Part shown: piece after piece, positions 23,838 to 33,349 of the stretch
Numbering within the stretch: the stretch's first letter is position 1
Layout: every line of letters begins with the position of its first letter
Assembly: GCF_007971225.1 (NCBI RefSeq)
Contig: NZ_CP042435.1
Location: forward strand, 2,235,501 to 2,299,500
Source: Panacibacter ginsenosidivorans
Lineage (GTDB): Bacteria > Bacteroidota > Bacteroidia > Chitinophagales > Chitinophagaceae
DNA length: 64,000 nt
Reading direction: 5' to 3'
Notes under the pieces: model-generated
What the model saw: only the letters and a program-made list of their open reading frames with translations
Told to the model about the DNA's origin: nothing
The model's database searches: none
Position numbers and translations under genes: made by a program

Positions 23838-25301
23838 ATGGGGAATCGGTTATACGATAATGAATTTGAGGAATTCCTGAAAAACCAGGCTAACCAACAT
23901 CGCATGTATCCATCCGACCAGGTATGGCGTAAGATACAAGGCGAAGTGCATGGATACAGGAAATGGCCTGCGTTAACTATAATAGCTGTATTTATTATTG
24001 CGGCTTTAGTAGTGGGTACAGTTGCGGTTAAACCTCATTCTGAATTTATTGTACAGCAAAAAACACAGTCGACTGGAAATGAACAATCAAAGGATCAGGC
24101 AACAGCTACTACAATAACTGAAAGTGAGAAAAGTTATGCTGATCATCTTACCGTTAATAATATTACCCGTCAAACTATTGCTAAAGTAACGGAGACTATC
24201 CAGGAAAAAGAGGCAGAAGAATTATTGATTGTTCCATCAACTGAATTCTCTGCAAACCATTTGGCTAATATAAATATTCCTGAGAAAACATCTGTTAATG
24301 CACCTGTACAAATACAGGATAATAAAGATGAGAATAGTATTGCCGACAATACTTCAGCTACTACACTGCACAATACATCTTTACCTGATGCACGTTTTAT
24401 TTTCAGTAATAATTTCAGTGTTCCAAACAGTAGTGGATATTATTTTACAAGTGCAGTTTATAATGACGAATTTTCATATGTGAGAAATGCTAGCTCCTCA
24501 CAGGTAAATATTGATCTGGGTGCTACCAGGCCAACATCAAGTCCTTCTTTATTAAATATCGGGAAAAGATCTTCAAAACTTGATTTTCAGTTTTTTGTAA
24601 CGCCTTCCATAAGCTACAGGCGTTTGGTAGACGATGTACAGGGCTCTCTTTCAAAATCATATGTGACAGCGTTGCCATACGCATCCAATTATATCGTAGA
24701 CTTAAATCATGTAATACAACACAGGCCAGCAGCCGGCTATGAAATAGGATTTTCGTTGGGATATAATACCGGAAGAAAATTCGCGATACGTACCGGTCTT
24801 CAATTTAACACAAGACAATACAATATTGATGCATTTGTACATAGTGCAGAACCGGCAACAGTTGCCTTGAGTGCAGATAATTCAAACCTTGTTTTCAACA
24901 CCATTTCGGGTTTTCGGAATATTGATGGAAGCTCTCCAATTAAGCTGAAGAATCGTTATTACGAAATAGCTGTTCCAATTGGTATTGACTGGCGGCCTGT
25001 AAATAAAAAATTTGCCTGGGGTATTGCTACTGCCATACAACCAACTTATACATTTGATAAAGAACCCTTCATTATAACTTCTAACTATAAGAATTATGCA
25101 GATGGTTCTCAGCTTATGCGCAATTGGAATATCAACGTCAATTTTGAAACATATCTTGGGTACAACACTGGCAAATACAGATGGCAAATAGGCCCTCAAT
25201 TACGTTACCAGCTTATGCCAACAATGGCAAACTCTTTCCCTATTCGTGAATATCCTGTTGATTTCGGTATTAAACTTGGTTTAACAAGAGCATTGAGATA
25301 A
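23838..25301 (+). CDS. membrane-anchored protein with C-terminal barrel-like domain, probable anti-sigma partner
   Basis: The 487-residue product has a cytoplasmic N-terminus of about 45 residues (EEFLKNQANQHRMYPSDQVWRKI), one membrane helix at about 47-66 (ALTIIAVFIIAALVVGTVAV), a low-complexity Ser/Thr/Asn linker to about 230, and a C-terminal region from FQFFVTPSISYRRL on that alternates like outer-membrane beta strands (GYEIGFSLGYNTGRKF, AIRTGLQFNTRQYN). A start helix plus a barrel-like end is unusual, and could span from the inner membrane to the outer. The position 52 bp after an ECF sigma gene suggests that the N-terminus holds the sigma factor. Confidence 0.75.
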   Translation: MGNRLYDNEFEEFLKNQANQHRMYPSDQVWRKIQGEVHGYRKWPALTIIAVFIIAALVVGTVAVKPHSEFIVQQKTQSTGNEQSKDQATATTITESEKSYADHLTVNNITRQTIAKVTETIQEKEAEELLIVPSTEFSANHLANINIPEKTSVNAPVQIQDNKDENSIADNTSATTLHNTSLPDARFIFSNNFSVPNSSGYYFTSAVYNDEFSYVRNASSSQVNIDLGATRPTSSPSLLNIGKRSSKLDFQFFVTPSISYRRLVDDVQGSLSKSYVTALPYASNYIVDLNHVIQHRPAAGYEIGFSLGYNTGRKFAIRTGLQFNTRQYNIDAFVHSAEPATVALSADNSNLVFNTISGFRNIDGSSPIKLKNRYYEIAVPIGIDWRPVNKKFAWGIATAIQPTYTFDKEPFIITSNYKNYADGSQLMRNWNINVNFETYLGYNTGKYRWQIGPQLRYQLMPTMANSFPIREYPVDFGIKLGLTRALR

Positions 25302-25394
25302 ATAGCAAATCATAATTTCAATATTTTTTTACATAGTAAGACGCTTTTACTTGTTGCAGTGTAAATACATACTTTCTTTACTATCTTTTTAAAA

Positions 25395-25402
25395 TATTTT
25401 TG
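25395..25402 (+). promoter_or_regulatory. candidate promoter -7 box upstream of lipoprotein gene
   Basis: TATTTTTG lies 22 bp before the ATG at 25425, which fits that start and puts unit R15 inside the coding region. Confidence 0.45.
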
Positions 25403-25424
25403 CAGTGTTTAAATATTTTAAAGT

Positions 25425-26090
25425 ATGATGCAGAAGCCAGTACTACTATTTAACTTTAGTTGCGTCGTATTCCTTTCACCGTTCGGTAATAATTTTCAAC
25501 AAAAGATAAGTTCATTAAAAATCATTGTTGCTCTTATGCTTACTTTTTTTGTTTGGTCATGCAATAACAAGAATGCTACAAAAGAAGATATATTTATTTC
25601 AACCGATTCTTCCATTTTTTATCCTGTTAACGAGTACTTTAAAACTCAAATACTTAAAGGAGATAGTTTTTCTGTTATACGCTATACCTACATTGATTCC
25701 GATAATAAAAATGATTCGGCAATAATTACTTCAGCAAAATTCAAAGAATTAGCCAATCCTTTTCTCAAAGATGATATTAATGACAGGAGCATAAAGAAAT
25801 ATTATCGAGAGTCCATCTTTCACGATGTAACTACAGCCAGTAATACATTTACATATACAAGTGTAACCAATAAGTTGCCTTTACAAACACTTGATATATT
25901 ATTAGACACAATAACAAATAATGTAAAACGTGTGTTCATTGCTAAAAACTTTACAAAAGGAGATAGTACTATTATTGAAAAAATGGGCTGGAAAACAGGA
26001 GAAAGTTTCTTTATCAATAGAATTGTACAACTGCCCGGAAATAAAGAAACTACTCAACAGATAACAGTTTCATGGAGTAGTAACGATTAA
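25425..26090 (+). CDS. putative lipoprotein of unknown function
   Basis: The 221-residue frame starts at an ATG at 25425 and has a hydrophobic segment ending in a lipobox-like LTFFVWSC near residues 39-46. The mature part is a soluble alpha/beta domain with DDINDRSIKKYYRESIFHDV and GDSTIIEKMGWKTGESFFINRIVQL. I do not recognise a family. The first about 25 residues are translated repeat unit R15, and no other in-frame start lies before residue 38, so either the repeat contributes to the signal region or the original start has been lost. A TAnnTTTG box supports the ATG used here. uvrC follows 15 bp later. Confidence 0.7.
   Translation: MMQKPVLLFNFSCVVFLSPFGNNFQQKISSLKIIVALMLTFFVWSCNNKNATKEDIFISTDSSIFYPVNEYFKTQILKGDSFSVIRYTYIDSDNKNDSAIITSAKFKELANPFLKDDINDRSIKKYYRESIFHDVTTASNTFTYTSVTNKLPLQTLDILLDTITNNVKRVFIAKNFTKGDSTIIEKMGWKTGESFFINRIVQLPGNKETTQQITVSWSSND
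25449..25500 (+). repeat. interspersed element, diverged unit R15 inside a coding 5' end
   Basis: Core at 25459-25479 keeps GTTGCGTCG and then diverges (TATTCCTTTCACCGTTCGG). It lies within the first 25 codons of the lipoprotein gene and is open in that frame. Confidence 0.65.
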
Positions 26091-26105
26091 TTTTGTTGCG
26101 TAATT

Positions 26106-27908
26106 ATGACAGCTAAACAATTTCAGGATATTGCGCATACAATTCCGTTGCAACCAGGCATTTATAAATACTTCGATGAAAAGAAGGAATTATTGTATGT
26201 GGGTAAGGCAAAGAGTCTAAGAAAACGTATCAGTTCTTATTTTACCAAAACATATACTGGTTATAAGACACATGAATTAGTTCAACGAATACAGTATATA
26301 GAATTTACGATTGTAGATTCAGAGCAAGACGCTTTTTTATTGGAAAACTCACTTATTAAGCAATTTCAGCCAAGATTTAATATTAACCTGAAAGATGATA
26401 AAAGCTATCCTTATATCGTAATAAAAAAAGAGTCCTTTCCACGTATTTTTTTGACGAGAAGAAAAATTAATGATGGTTCTGAATATTTAGGCCCGTTTAC
26501 CTCAGCAGGAAGAGTTCGTGAGCTTATAAGCTTTATCAGGCAATTCATTCCATTACGCACCTGCAAGCTTAATCTTACACAAAGCAATATAGAAAAAAAT
26601 AAATTCAAGGTATGCCTTGAATATCATTTGGGCAATTGCAAAGGCCCTTGTGAAGGATTACAAAGCGAACAGGAGTACGCTGAAGGCTTGCAACAAATAA
26701 AGCAAATGCTAAAAGGAAACCTAACTCCAATTATTCAGCGTTATAAAAAAGAAATGATCATCCTGTCAGCTGATTTAAAATTTGAGAAAGCAGAACAAGT
26801 TAAAAAGAAAATTGAGTATCTCGAAAACTATCAATCCAGTTCAGTAATTGTAAGCAAACATATCTCTAATATAGATGTGTTCTCCATTTTAAAAGAAGAC
26901 GATATTGCGTACGTTAATTACCTGATGGTACAAAATGGTACTATTGTGCAAACACACACAGTTGAGTTGCAAACAAAACTTGATGAAACTGAAGAAGATG
27001 TATTGTCTTTTGCGGTAGCAAATCTCAGAGAAACATTCAACAGTTTAAGTGATGAAATTGTTGTACCGTTTGAAATTGAAAATGCTTTTGACAATGTAGT
27101 TATTACAGTACCTAAAGGAGGTGATAAGAAGAAACTTTTAATGCTCTCTCAAAAGAATGCAGACTATTTTTTACATGAAATAAAAAAGAAAAAAACACTA
27201 CATCTGGAAGGGAAAACAGATATACAAAAAAAGCAAGTTATTTATCATTTACAGCAAGACCTGCAATTACCACAACTGCCATTACATATTGAGTGCTTTG
27301 ATAACTCTAATTTCCAGGGGAGTTTTCCAGTATCTGCAATGGTTTGCTTCAAAAATGGCATTCCAAGCAAAAAAGATTACAGACATTTTAATGTAAAAAC
27401 CGTTGATGGTATTAATGACTTTGCTACAATGAAAGAGGTAGTTTACCGGCGCTATAAAAGGCTGCTTGATGAAATACAACCCTTACCGCAGCTAATAGTA
27501 ATAGATGGAGGCAAGGGGCAGTTGAGCGCTGCTATGGAAAGTATAAGGTTGCTACAGTTAGAAGGGGAAATCACAGTAGTTGGTCTAGCTAAAAATGAAG
27601 AAGAAATTTTCTTTAGTGGGGATACGGAATCTTTTAAATTGCCTATGAACAGTGAGAGTATGAAATTGATACGCTACATAAGAGATGAAGTACATCGCTT
27701 TGGTATTACCTTTCATCGTAATAAAAGATCAAGAGGTACATTCAGTAATAAATTGGAGAAGATTAAAGGCATTGGAGAGAATACTGCAACAGTGCTGCTA
27801 CAAAAATTTCGTTCTATAAAAAATGTAAGTATTCAGGAAGAGAAAGCACTTTCAAAAGTTATCGGCGATAAGAAAGCGAAAATTGTATATGAATATTTCC
27901 ATAAATAA
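26106..27908 (+). CDS. uvrC: excinuclease ABC subunit C
   Basis: A 600-residue nuclease of nucleotide excision repair; with UvrA and UvrB it cuts on both sides of a DNA lesion. The N-terminal GIY-YIG module is GIYKYFDEKKELLYVGKAKSLRKR near 18-41; a UVR motif near 205-235 (YKKEMIILSADLKFEKAEQVKKKIE) binds UvrB; the RNase H-like half has HIECFDNSNFQG and VIDGGKGQLSAA; a C-terminal HhH pair (KLEKIKGIGENTATVLLQKF) ends the protein. Full length. Confidence 0.98.
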   Translation: MTAKQFQDIAHTIPLQPGIYKYFDEKKELLYVGKAKSLRKRISSYFTKTYTGYKTHELVQRIQYIEFTIVDSEQDAFLLENSLIKQFQPRFNINLKDDKSYPYIVIKKESFPRIFLTRRKINDGSEYLGPFTSAGRVRELISFIRQFIPLRTCKLNLTQSNIEKNKFKVCLEYHLGNCKGPCEGLQSEQEYAEGLQQIKQMLKGNLTPIIQRYKKEMIILSADLKFEKAEQVKKKIEYLENYQSSSVIVSKHISNIDVFSILKEDDIAYVNYLMVQNGTIVQTHTVELQTKLDETEEDVLSFAVANLRETFNSLSDEIVVPFEIENAFDNVVITVPKGGDKKKLLMLSQKNADYFLHEIKKKKTLHLEGKTDIQKKQVIYHLQQDLQLPQLPLHIECFDNSNFQGSFPVSAMVCFKNGIPSKKDYRHFNVKTVDGINDFATMKEVVYRRYKRLLDEIQPLPQLIVIDGGKGQLSAAMESIRLLQLEGEITVVGLAKNEEEIFFSGDTESFKLPMNSESMKLIRYIRDEVHRFGITFHRNKRSRGTFSNKLEKIKGIGENTATVLLQKFRSIKNVSIQEEKALSKVIGDKKAKIVYEYFHK

Positions 27909-27941
27909 AAAGGGGCCTGGATGAAGATCCAACCCCGTTTT
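27907..27941 (+). terminator. uvrC terminator
   Basis: GGGG (27912-27915) pairs with CCCC (27933-27936), with inner GGAT/ATCC; A-run before and T-run after. A moderately strong intrinsic terminator. Confidence 0.7.
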
Positions 27942-28100
27942 AAAATCCAATATCCTATGAAAAACCGTTACAAATTTACGGTTTAATTACTCATATTCAA
28001 TATTTTTTTTAAACAAGTTGATAAAAATATTTTCATTTAACTTCAGATTAACGATTAACGCCTTTTAACAAACTGATTTTAAATATGTTATGAGCATTTT

Positions 28101-28175
28101 TGAGTCCAGGCTTCTTTGCTATTCTCATCATTTCTTGCGTCGCACTCTTGTACAATTGTGCATAAGTCTGCATAC
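28101..28175 (+). repeat. interspersed element, solo unit R16
   Basis: Core at 28134-28154 (CTTGCGTCGCACTCTTGTAC) with arm TGAGTCCAGGCTTC at 28101. The 440-bp gap 27909-28348 holds the uvrC terminator, this unit and the gldN terminator, and no gene. Confidence 0.88.
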
Positions 28176-28294
28176 CCATGATTCGATTACTTGTTAACTA
28201 CTTTTATTGATGACCAGCTCTTTTCAAACTACATAGAATTTTATCTGGCGAAAATTAACCACGCAAAGTTGTGGCTATAGGGATGGATAATAAC

Positions 28295-28329
28295 AAAAAT
28301 CCCACTGATTGAAAACCAGCGGGATTTTT
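28295..28329 (-). terminator. terminator after gldN
   Basis: AAAAATCCC (28295-28303) and GGGATTTTT (28321-28329) pair, with inner CTG/CAG. It closes the gldKLMN transcript on the minus strand and could stop plus-strand readthrough too. Confidence 0.88.
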
Positions 28330-28348
28330 AAATAATAAAACAACCTCT

Positions 28349-29449
28349 TTAATATTGCCAGAGCGATTGCTCATAATTAAAAATCTTGTCTTTTATACGT
28401 TCCCCTTCGAGCAAACGAAAAAGTGTGCTGTTAGGGTAAACTGCAGCAAGGTCAACATCATAAGGATTATCAAAAGATGATTTGATAATATAACTGCTAA
28501 ACATTCGGCTTTCAAACAAATCTTCCCAACTCATTCTTGCGCCAAAATTTTTTGGATTATACACCTGTGCTTTTGCAAATACGGGCCTTACGTCAGGATA
28601 ATATACCCACCACACAGGTCCTTCAGAATTAGGTATTGGATCTCCGTTTGAAAGTTTGCGACCTACAACAGGGGCTATTCCCAAAATTCTTACGAATAAC
28701 CTGCTGCTCTCTTTGTCGAAAATCCATTCTTCTTTTATTCTAAACTTATAAATTGAATCAGGATCAACTGCCTTTTCTCTAACCTGGTATCCAGCAATAT
28801 TTCCATCGCGATCATATTTCGGGACCGTATCATAACCACTCCCAAATGCAGCAATGGCAGCATCAGGTGTAATAGGGGTAGTGAATCGATCATCTCCAGC
28901 ATCAAAGGCGGTAATTTCTCCATCTTTTATTGCCCGAACAAGAATACTAATAAATCTCTGGTTACCATTATCTTCTGTAGCTGCATAACGGAAAGGAAGA
29001 TTTAGCTTTTCTCTCGCATCAATTTCTCTCCAAACTCTAACACGATATACAGCATCATCTTCACGTATATTCTCATATGCAAGAGGTGATTTATCCTTAA
29101 TAAGGTTCTGCTCGATACCGGCATCATTTCTTAAAGACATTTTTGTAGTATCAAGTAATCCTCCCGAAGTATTTTTTATAACTTCAATCGGCAGAGTTGT
29201 ATCCCGACCAAGAGAACTATAGTTTGCGCCATATGAGGAGCCGCCGTTATTTGGATTTGCTGTAGTATCTTTCTTATTAGTATTCCCATAAGAGGATCCT
29301 GTATTAGTTTGATTACCGCCATAAGTACTATAACCACTTGTAGAGGTAGTCTTCTTTTTTGTAGTTCTTTTCTTTGTTTGGGAAAAGGATGTACCTGTTA
29401 TAATAAGCGTTGCTGCAAACAGAATCCACTTTAATGATCGAGTCCTCAT
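28349..29449 (-). CDS. gldN: type IX secretion/gliding protein GldN (PorN)
   Basis: A 366-residue exported protein with signal peptide ending near SFSQ (24). A Lys/Thr- and Gly/Ser/Asn-rich linker runs to about residue 95, then the GldN domain: SPLAYENIREDDAVYRVRVWREIDAREKLNLPF, and a C-terminal part with PVWWVYYPDVRPVFAKAQVYNP and MFSSYIIKSSFDNPYD. GldN binds GldK in the periplasmic ring under the outer membrane. It is the last gene of the gldKLMN cluster, 24 bp after gldM. Confidence 0.97.
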   Translation of the reverse strand: MRTRSLKWILFAATLIITGTSFSQTKKRTTKKKTTSTSGYSTYGGNQTNTGSSYGNTNKKDTTANPNNGGSSYGANYSSLGRDTTLPIEVIKNTSGGLLDTTKMSLRNDAGIEQNLIKDKSPLAYENIREDDAVYRVRVWREIDAREKLNLPFRYAATEDNGNQRFISILVRAIKDGEITAFDAGDDRFTTPITPDAAIAAFGSGYDTVPKYDRDGNIAGYQVREKAVDPDSIYKFRIKEEWIFDKESSRLFVRILGIAPVVGRKLSNGDPIPNSEGPVWWVYYPDVRPVFAKAQVYNPKNFGARMSWEDLFESRMFSSYIIKSSFDNPYDVDLAAVYPNSTLFRLLEGERIKDKIFNYEQSLWQY

Positions 29450-29473
29450 GATGAAATAATTATTATTACTATA

Positions 29474-30994
29474 TTAACGAAGATTAAATACTATAGGAGC
29501 TAAGGTTCGCGTACCACCAGGGCCACTTGCTTTTATTTCATCTATAGAAACGGTAGTGCCTTGTTTTGCTTTTTCGATTAAGTCTCTTACTTTATCAAAA
29601 GAATCTCCCTGAACTTGTCTGTATTGTAAATTTGGGAAATTAGCACCAGTCATTACAAGAGTAAAACCTGTTACATTAAATTTAACACCTTCAAATACAA
29701 AGTTTTCAAGATCTGCACGTACCCCAAACTGTGCCTTAAATTCATTAACGCCCATTTGGCCTCCTTTATTATTACCAACTTTAGCAACAGGATCTGGTAC
29801 ATTCTTCACGCGGAATTCAAAAGCCTGAGGCTTACCATCGATACTCAAAGTAATATTAGCTTTACCCGTACTTCTGGGCCTAGCTATATACTTTCCGTTA
29901 CCTTGCTTTACAAGCTCGCCATTATCAATAGAAGCGGTAACTCTTTCGTCACCCACATTACCACCGCTAACACTTAAAGGATTGTCCAATCCTATGTATA
30001 ATACTTTGACGGCATCAGCACTAACACTAGCGCCGGTAGGAGAACCAACTGTATATTTGATTTCTTTTTCAAGAACACCAGGTGTTCCATCTGGCTTTTT
30101 AAAACTAATAACTACTTTCTTAGAATATGAGCCAGGTCCGCCAACATTTGTTTTAAATTCAGCCACACCATCAGCATTTAATGGAATATTTTGCCCATCG
30201 ATAGTAACAGTAGGCTGCGCAGCTTTACTAAATGCTCCTACCCCTCCTTGTATTGTTAGTTCCTGTCCTGGCATCAAATATTCTGAACTTTGACTTGCAA
30301 GTGGCTGGAATTGGTCAAAAATAATTTTTACCTCACCCGTCTTTCTGTGACAGTAGTCTACAACAAGTGCCTCACTGTTTTTCACATCATTTTGAAACTT
30401 GCTAAGAATTGTAAGTGCTGCTACAGTTGGTGTCATATGAAAATAAGTATAGCCCCAGTCTCCTTTTGCAGCTGCGCTATTTACATTAGCAGGAGGATTC
30501 AGATTCAACGGTAAAGTACTGCCAATATCCTTGGCCATACTGTCATCAATTGCTAAAAGATTGTTTCTGAATTCAGTAAGTTTTTTAAGAAGATTTGCAC
30601 CTTCCTTATTTTCTACAAATAATCTTGTCGAAGGTTCAAGAGCATCTTCTTTAAAGGTTCCTTTAACGGGATCCAAACCTGCTTCTTTTTTCAGTGTTAA
30701 TTTTAGCCCATCGATATATTGAGAAACGGCGTCTGAATAAGATTTAGCCTTGTCAGCTTTTGTTCCCCAAAGCTCTGCCCTTTCTCTAGTAGCGGGATCT
30801 TTAATTTTTTCGGCAAAGGATTTAAATAGTGTATTATTTTTTTCGTCAATTACATTGTTTGAGTTAATCAAACTTGCATCAACTGTTTTGAAAGCATTCA
30901 AAATTTCAGATGATACATTTAGTGCAAGCAGGGCAGTAAGAACCAGATACATCAGGTTGATCATCTTCTGCCGCGGCTCTTTAGGTAGTGCCAT
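29474..30994 (-). CDS. gldM: type IX secretion/gliding motor protein GldM (PorM)
   Basis: A 506-residue inner-membrane protein with one N-terminal helix (about 11-31, MINLMYLVLTALLALNVSS) followed by the long dimeric periplasmic shaft of Ig-like domains. Motifs such as KEPRQKMINLMYLVLTALLA and SSEYLMPGQELTIQGGVGAF are typical. With GldL it makes the proton-driven rotary motor that powers type IX secretion and gliding; its shaft reaches the GldKN ring. Its neighbours gldL and gldN are on the same strand. Confidence 0.98.
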   Translation of the reverse strand: MALPKEPRQKMINLMYLVLTALLALNVSSEILNAFKTVDASLINSNNVIDEKNNTLFKSFAEKIKDPATRERAELWGTKADKAKSYSDAVSQYIDGLKLTLKKEAGLDPVKGTFKEDALEPSTRLFVENKEGANLLKKLTEFRNNLLAIDDSMAKDIGSTLPLNLNPPANVNSAAAKGDWGYTYFHMTPTVAALTILSKFQNDVKNSEALVVDYCHRKTGEVKIIFDQFQPLASQSSEYLMPGQELTIQGGVGAFSKAAQPTVTIDGQNIPLNADGVAEFKTNVGGPGSYSKKVVISFKKPDGTPGVLEKEIKYTVGSPTGASVSADAVKVLYIGLDNPLSVSGGNVGDERVTASIDNGELVKQGNGKYIARPRSTGKANITLSIDGKPQAFEFRVKNVPDPVAKVGNNKGGQMGVNEFKAQFGVRADLENFVFEGVKFNVTGFTLVMTGANFPNLQYRQVQGDSFDKVRDLIEKAKQGTTVSIDEIKASGPGGTRTLAPIVFNLR

Positions 30995-31050
30995 TCTGTT
31001 TCGGTTTTAATTTTGTTAATTGTTTAATGCTAATTCCTTAATTATCAAAA

Positions 31051-31812
31051 TTATTTACCCGACATTGCACTAATCATGTTACCGTATATCTGGTTAAGCT
31101 TATTAAGATTACCAGCAAGTAATGCAATCTGATCTTTTGCTCTGTTAGCATCATCTGCGGTATTAGTCATCGCTTTAGACGCCTCAGCAAGCTTACCATA
31201 GAACTGATTCATAGCTTTAAGGTGATTATTGCTTTCTGCTAATTCCAACTCATATATTGTATTAAGAGAAGAAAGATTTTTTGTCAATACCTGTACTTGC
31301 TCGTGAAAGACTTTTGCACCATCGGATGCATTATTAAAAGCAACGGCAGAATTGGCAACATTAGCATAGGCTGTACTTACCGCACCCATTGCTTTGCTTG
31401 CTTCCTTGGTTTTTTGCTCAAATTCACTCGTAGTTGCAACAACATTTCCTATTTCTTTCATCCCATCAACAGTAGTTCCCAATTTCTGAAAACCTGCGCT
31501 TAATTTTGAAAGGTTAGCTGGAGTGATATCAGCTTCCTGCAACATTTTTTCCATTGTTTTTAAAGCTGGATTACCTGCGGCATCTGCACCTGCAATTTTT
31601 ACCTGATGATCATCAATAGCCGGATATCTTAGATACAAGGCGCCATACACACCAAAAACCAAGGCTTCTGTACCTAAACCAATGATCAGCATTTCATCTG
31701 CACCTTTCCAGTGCATAATTTTAAATAATGCACCAACAATTACTACTGCTGCTGCCAGAGAAACAAAAATGTCAACGATTCGGCTTACTTTTGGAGGAAT
31801 TTGGGCTGCCAT
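31051..31812 (-). CDS. gldL: type IX secretion/gliding motor protein GldL (PorL)
   Basis: A 253-residue protein with two N-terminal membrane helices (about 13-33 and 41-60) and a cytoplasmic coiled-coil tail rich in Ala/Asn. Lys31 in LFKIMHW and Glu49 in GLGTEALVF match the charged residues within the membrane that are linked to proton flow in GldL. It forms a pentameric stator around GldM. The gene lies between gldK and gldM. Confidence 0.97.
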   Translation of the reverse strand: MAAQIPPKVSRIVDIFVSLAAAVVIVGALFKIMHWKGADEMLIIGLGTEALVFGVYGALYLRYPAIDDHQVKIAGADAAGNPALKTMEKMLQEADITPANLSKLSAGFQKLGTTVDGMKEIGNVVATTSEFEQKTKEASKAMGAVSTAYANVANSAVAFNNASDGAKVFHEQVQVLTKNLSSLNTIYELELAESNNHLKAMNQFYGKLAEASKAMTNTADDANRAKDQIALLAGNLNKLNQIYGNMISAMSGK

Positions 31813-31919
31813 AAGACTAGATTTTTAAATTTTCTTTTGATTTTGTTTTTGTTTTTAGGAATACCGCCACTTCACTTTATTAAGTGACAAAAAGTTTGAT
31901 TTTTAATGATTATTATTAC

Positions 31920-33206
31920 TTATTTTTTTCTCAATTGTGCAGGTAAATCAATTACACAGCGAAAACCTATATAAGATTTAGCTGTATCCTGATATTCATA
32001 TTGACGTGCACTGGTTTGTAGGAAATAACCTATATCTTTCCAACTACCACCTCGCACAACTTTACGTTTCATACGAGGAGGATCTGAATCTAATGCATTC
32101 CATCTTATATCAGGATTCATATCATGTACGAAATTATAGGCACTTTCATAATACAATGAAGATGTCCATTCAGAAACATTTCCAGCCATATTATAAAGGT
32201 TAAAATCGTTAGGCCAATAAGCATCTGCCCTTACTGTATAAAATCCCCCATCCTCTACATAATTACCACGACCAGGTTTAAAGTTTGCCAAAAGGCATCC
32301 TTTCATATTTCTTAAATAAGGACCACCCCAAGGATATGGAGACTGACTACGGCCACCTCTAGCTGCATATTCCCATTCAGCTTCAGTTGGCAGCCTAAAA
32401 TCACTTTCAACAGCTTTTTTATTCTTCATCAGCCATGCATTCAGATAACGTGTTCTCCAATGGCAGAACGCAACAGCCTGCTTCCAGTTTACGCCTACTA
32501 CTGGATAATTCCCAAAAGATGGATGTGAAAAATAACGCTTTGCTTGTGGTTCATTATAAGAGTAAGAAAAATCTCTCATCCAAACCAATGTATCAGGATA
32601 AACGGCTTGATTATAACGATATATAAAATCTTTTCTTGGTTTACCTTTATTTTCTAGTTTTGCAGCTTCTTTAAGATCAAATCCCTGAACATTATAGACA
32701 ATTTTTTCAGGGTCTATTTCCATTTTTCCATATAACCTATTTTCAGGAGTAAGCATTAATGGACTTAATTTTTCCATTGCGGCCTTATCACCCCATTTTA
32801 GAGTTGCTGCCTTTTTCCAATCAATGGCCGTATCACCTTCGGCACCTTGTTTAAAATATCCTAGTTGAACCGCCGCAAGTGAATCCCGTGTCCAATTAAC
32901 AAATTGACGATATTCATTATTAGTAATTTCCGTAGCATCCATCCAAAATCCCATAATTGATATTTCTCTGTTTCGCGCAGAAAGATTATAATTTATGTCT
33001 TCATCGCTCGGCCCCATATGGAATGTGCCAGGGGGTACATATACCATACCAATGGGCTTACCCATACCACCTGCAGCGCTAGGAGAAACACCCATCAATT
33101 GGCCATTATCGGGAATCGCCCCTTTCGCTTTGCCTTTTTTGAAACAACTTACAGATCCCAAAAGAATCAATGTAAGAGCTGAAATTGTTAGTAACCGGGT
33201 TTTCAT
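31920..33206 (-). CDS. gldK: type IX secretion/gliding lipoprotein GldK (PorK)
   Basis: A 428-residue outer-membrane lipoprotein with a lipobox ending at Cys21 (LGSVSC). The rest is a formylglycine-generating-enzyme/sulfatase-modifying fold: GMVYVPPGTFHMGPSDEDIN, MGFWMDATEITNNEYRQFVNW, FRLPTEAEWEYAARGG, NMAGNVSEWTSSLY and RGGSWKD. It forms the ring with GldN. First gene of the cluster; a TACATTTG box at 33233-33240 (minus strand) is a possible promoter. Confidence 0.97.
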   Translation of the reverse strand: MKTRLLTISALTLILLGSVSCFKKGKAKGAIPDNGQLMGVSPSAAGGMGKPIGMVYVPPGTFHMGPSDEDINYNLSARNREISIMGFWMDATEITNNEYRQFVNWTRDSLAAVQLGYFKQGAEGDTAIDWKKAATLKWGDKAAMEKLSPLMLTPENRLYGKMEIDPEKIVYNVQGFDLKEAAKLENKGKPRKDFIYRYNQAVYPDTLVWMRDFSYSYNEPQAKRYFSHPSFGNYPVVGVNWKQAVAFCHWRTRYLNAWLMKNKKAVESDFRLPTEAEWEYAARGGRSQSPYPWGGPYLRNMKGCLLANFKPGRGNYVEDGGFYTVRADAYWPNDFNLYNMAGNVSEWTSSLYYESAYNFVHDMNPDIRWNALDSDPPRMKRKVVRGGSWKDIGYFLQTSARQYEYQDTAKSYIGFRCVIDLPAQLRKK

Positions 33207-33349
33207 TTATTATATAATTAAGTGGGATTGAGCAAATGTAAAAATTATAGTGATCTTACTTTTTTCATCACATTCATTATCGGGCACTACCTTTACAACT
33301 TCTCAACAAAATACTATTAACGATAATCGTTATGTCTTATTGTATATTT

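Noticed and set aside
26085-26105. GTTGCGTAATT before uvrC as a 33rd element copy
   Set aside because: Only seven bases match and the rest of the core and arms are absent.
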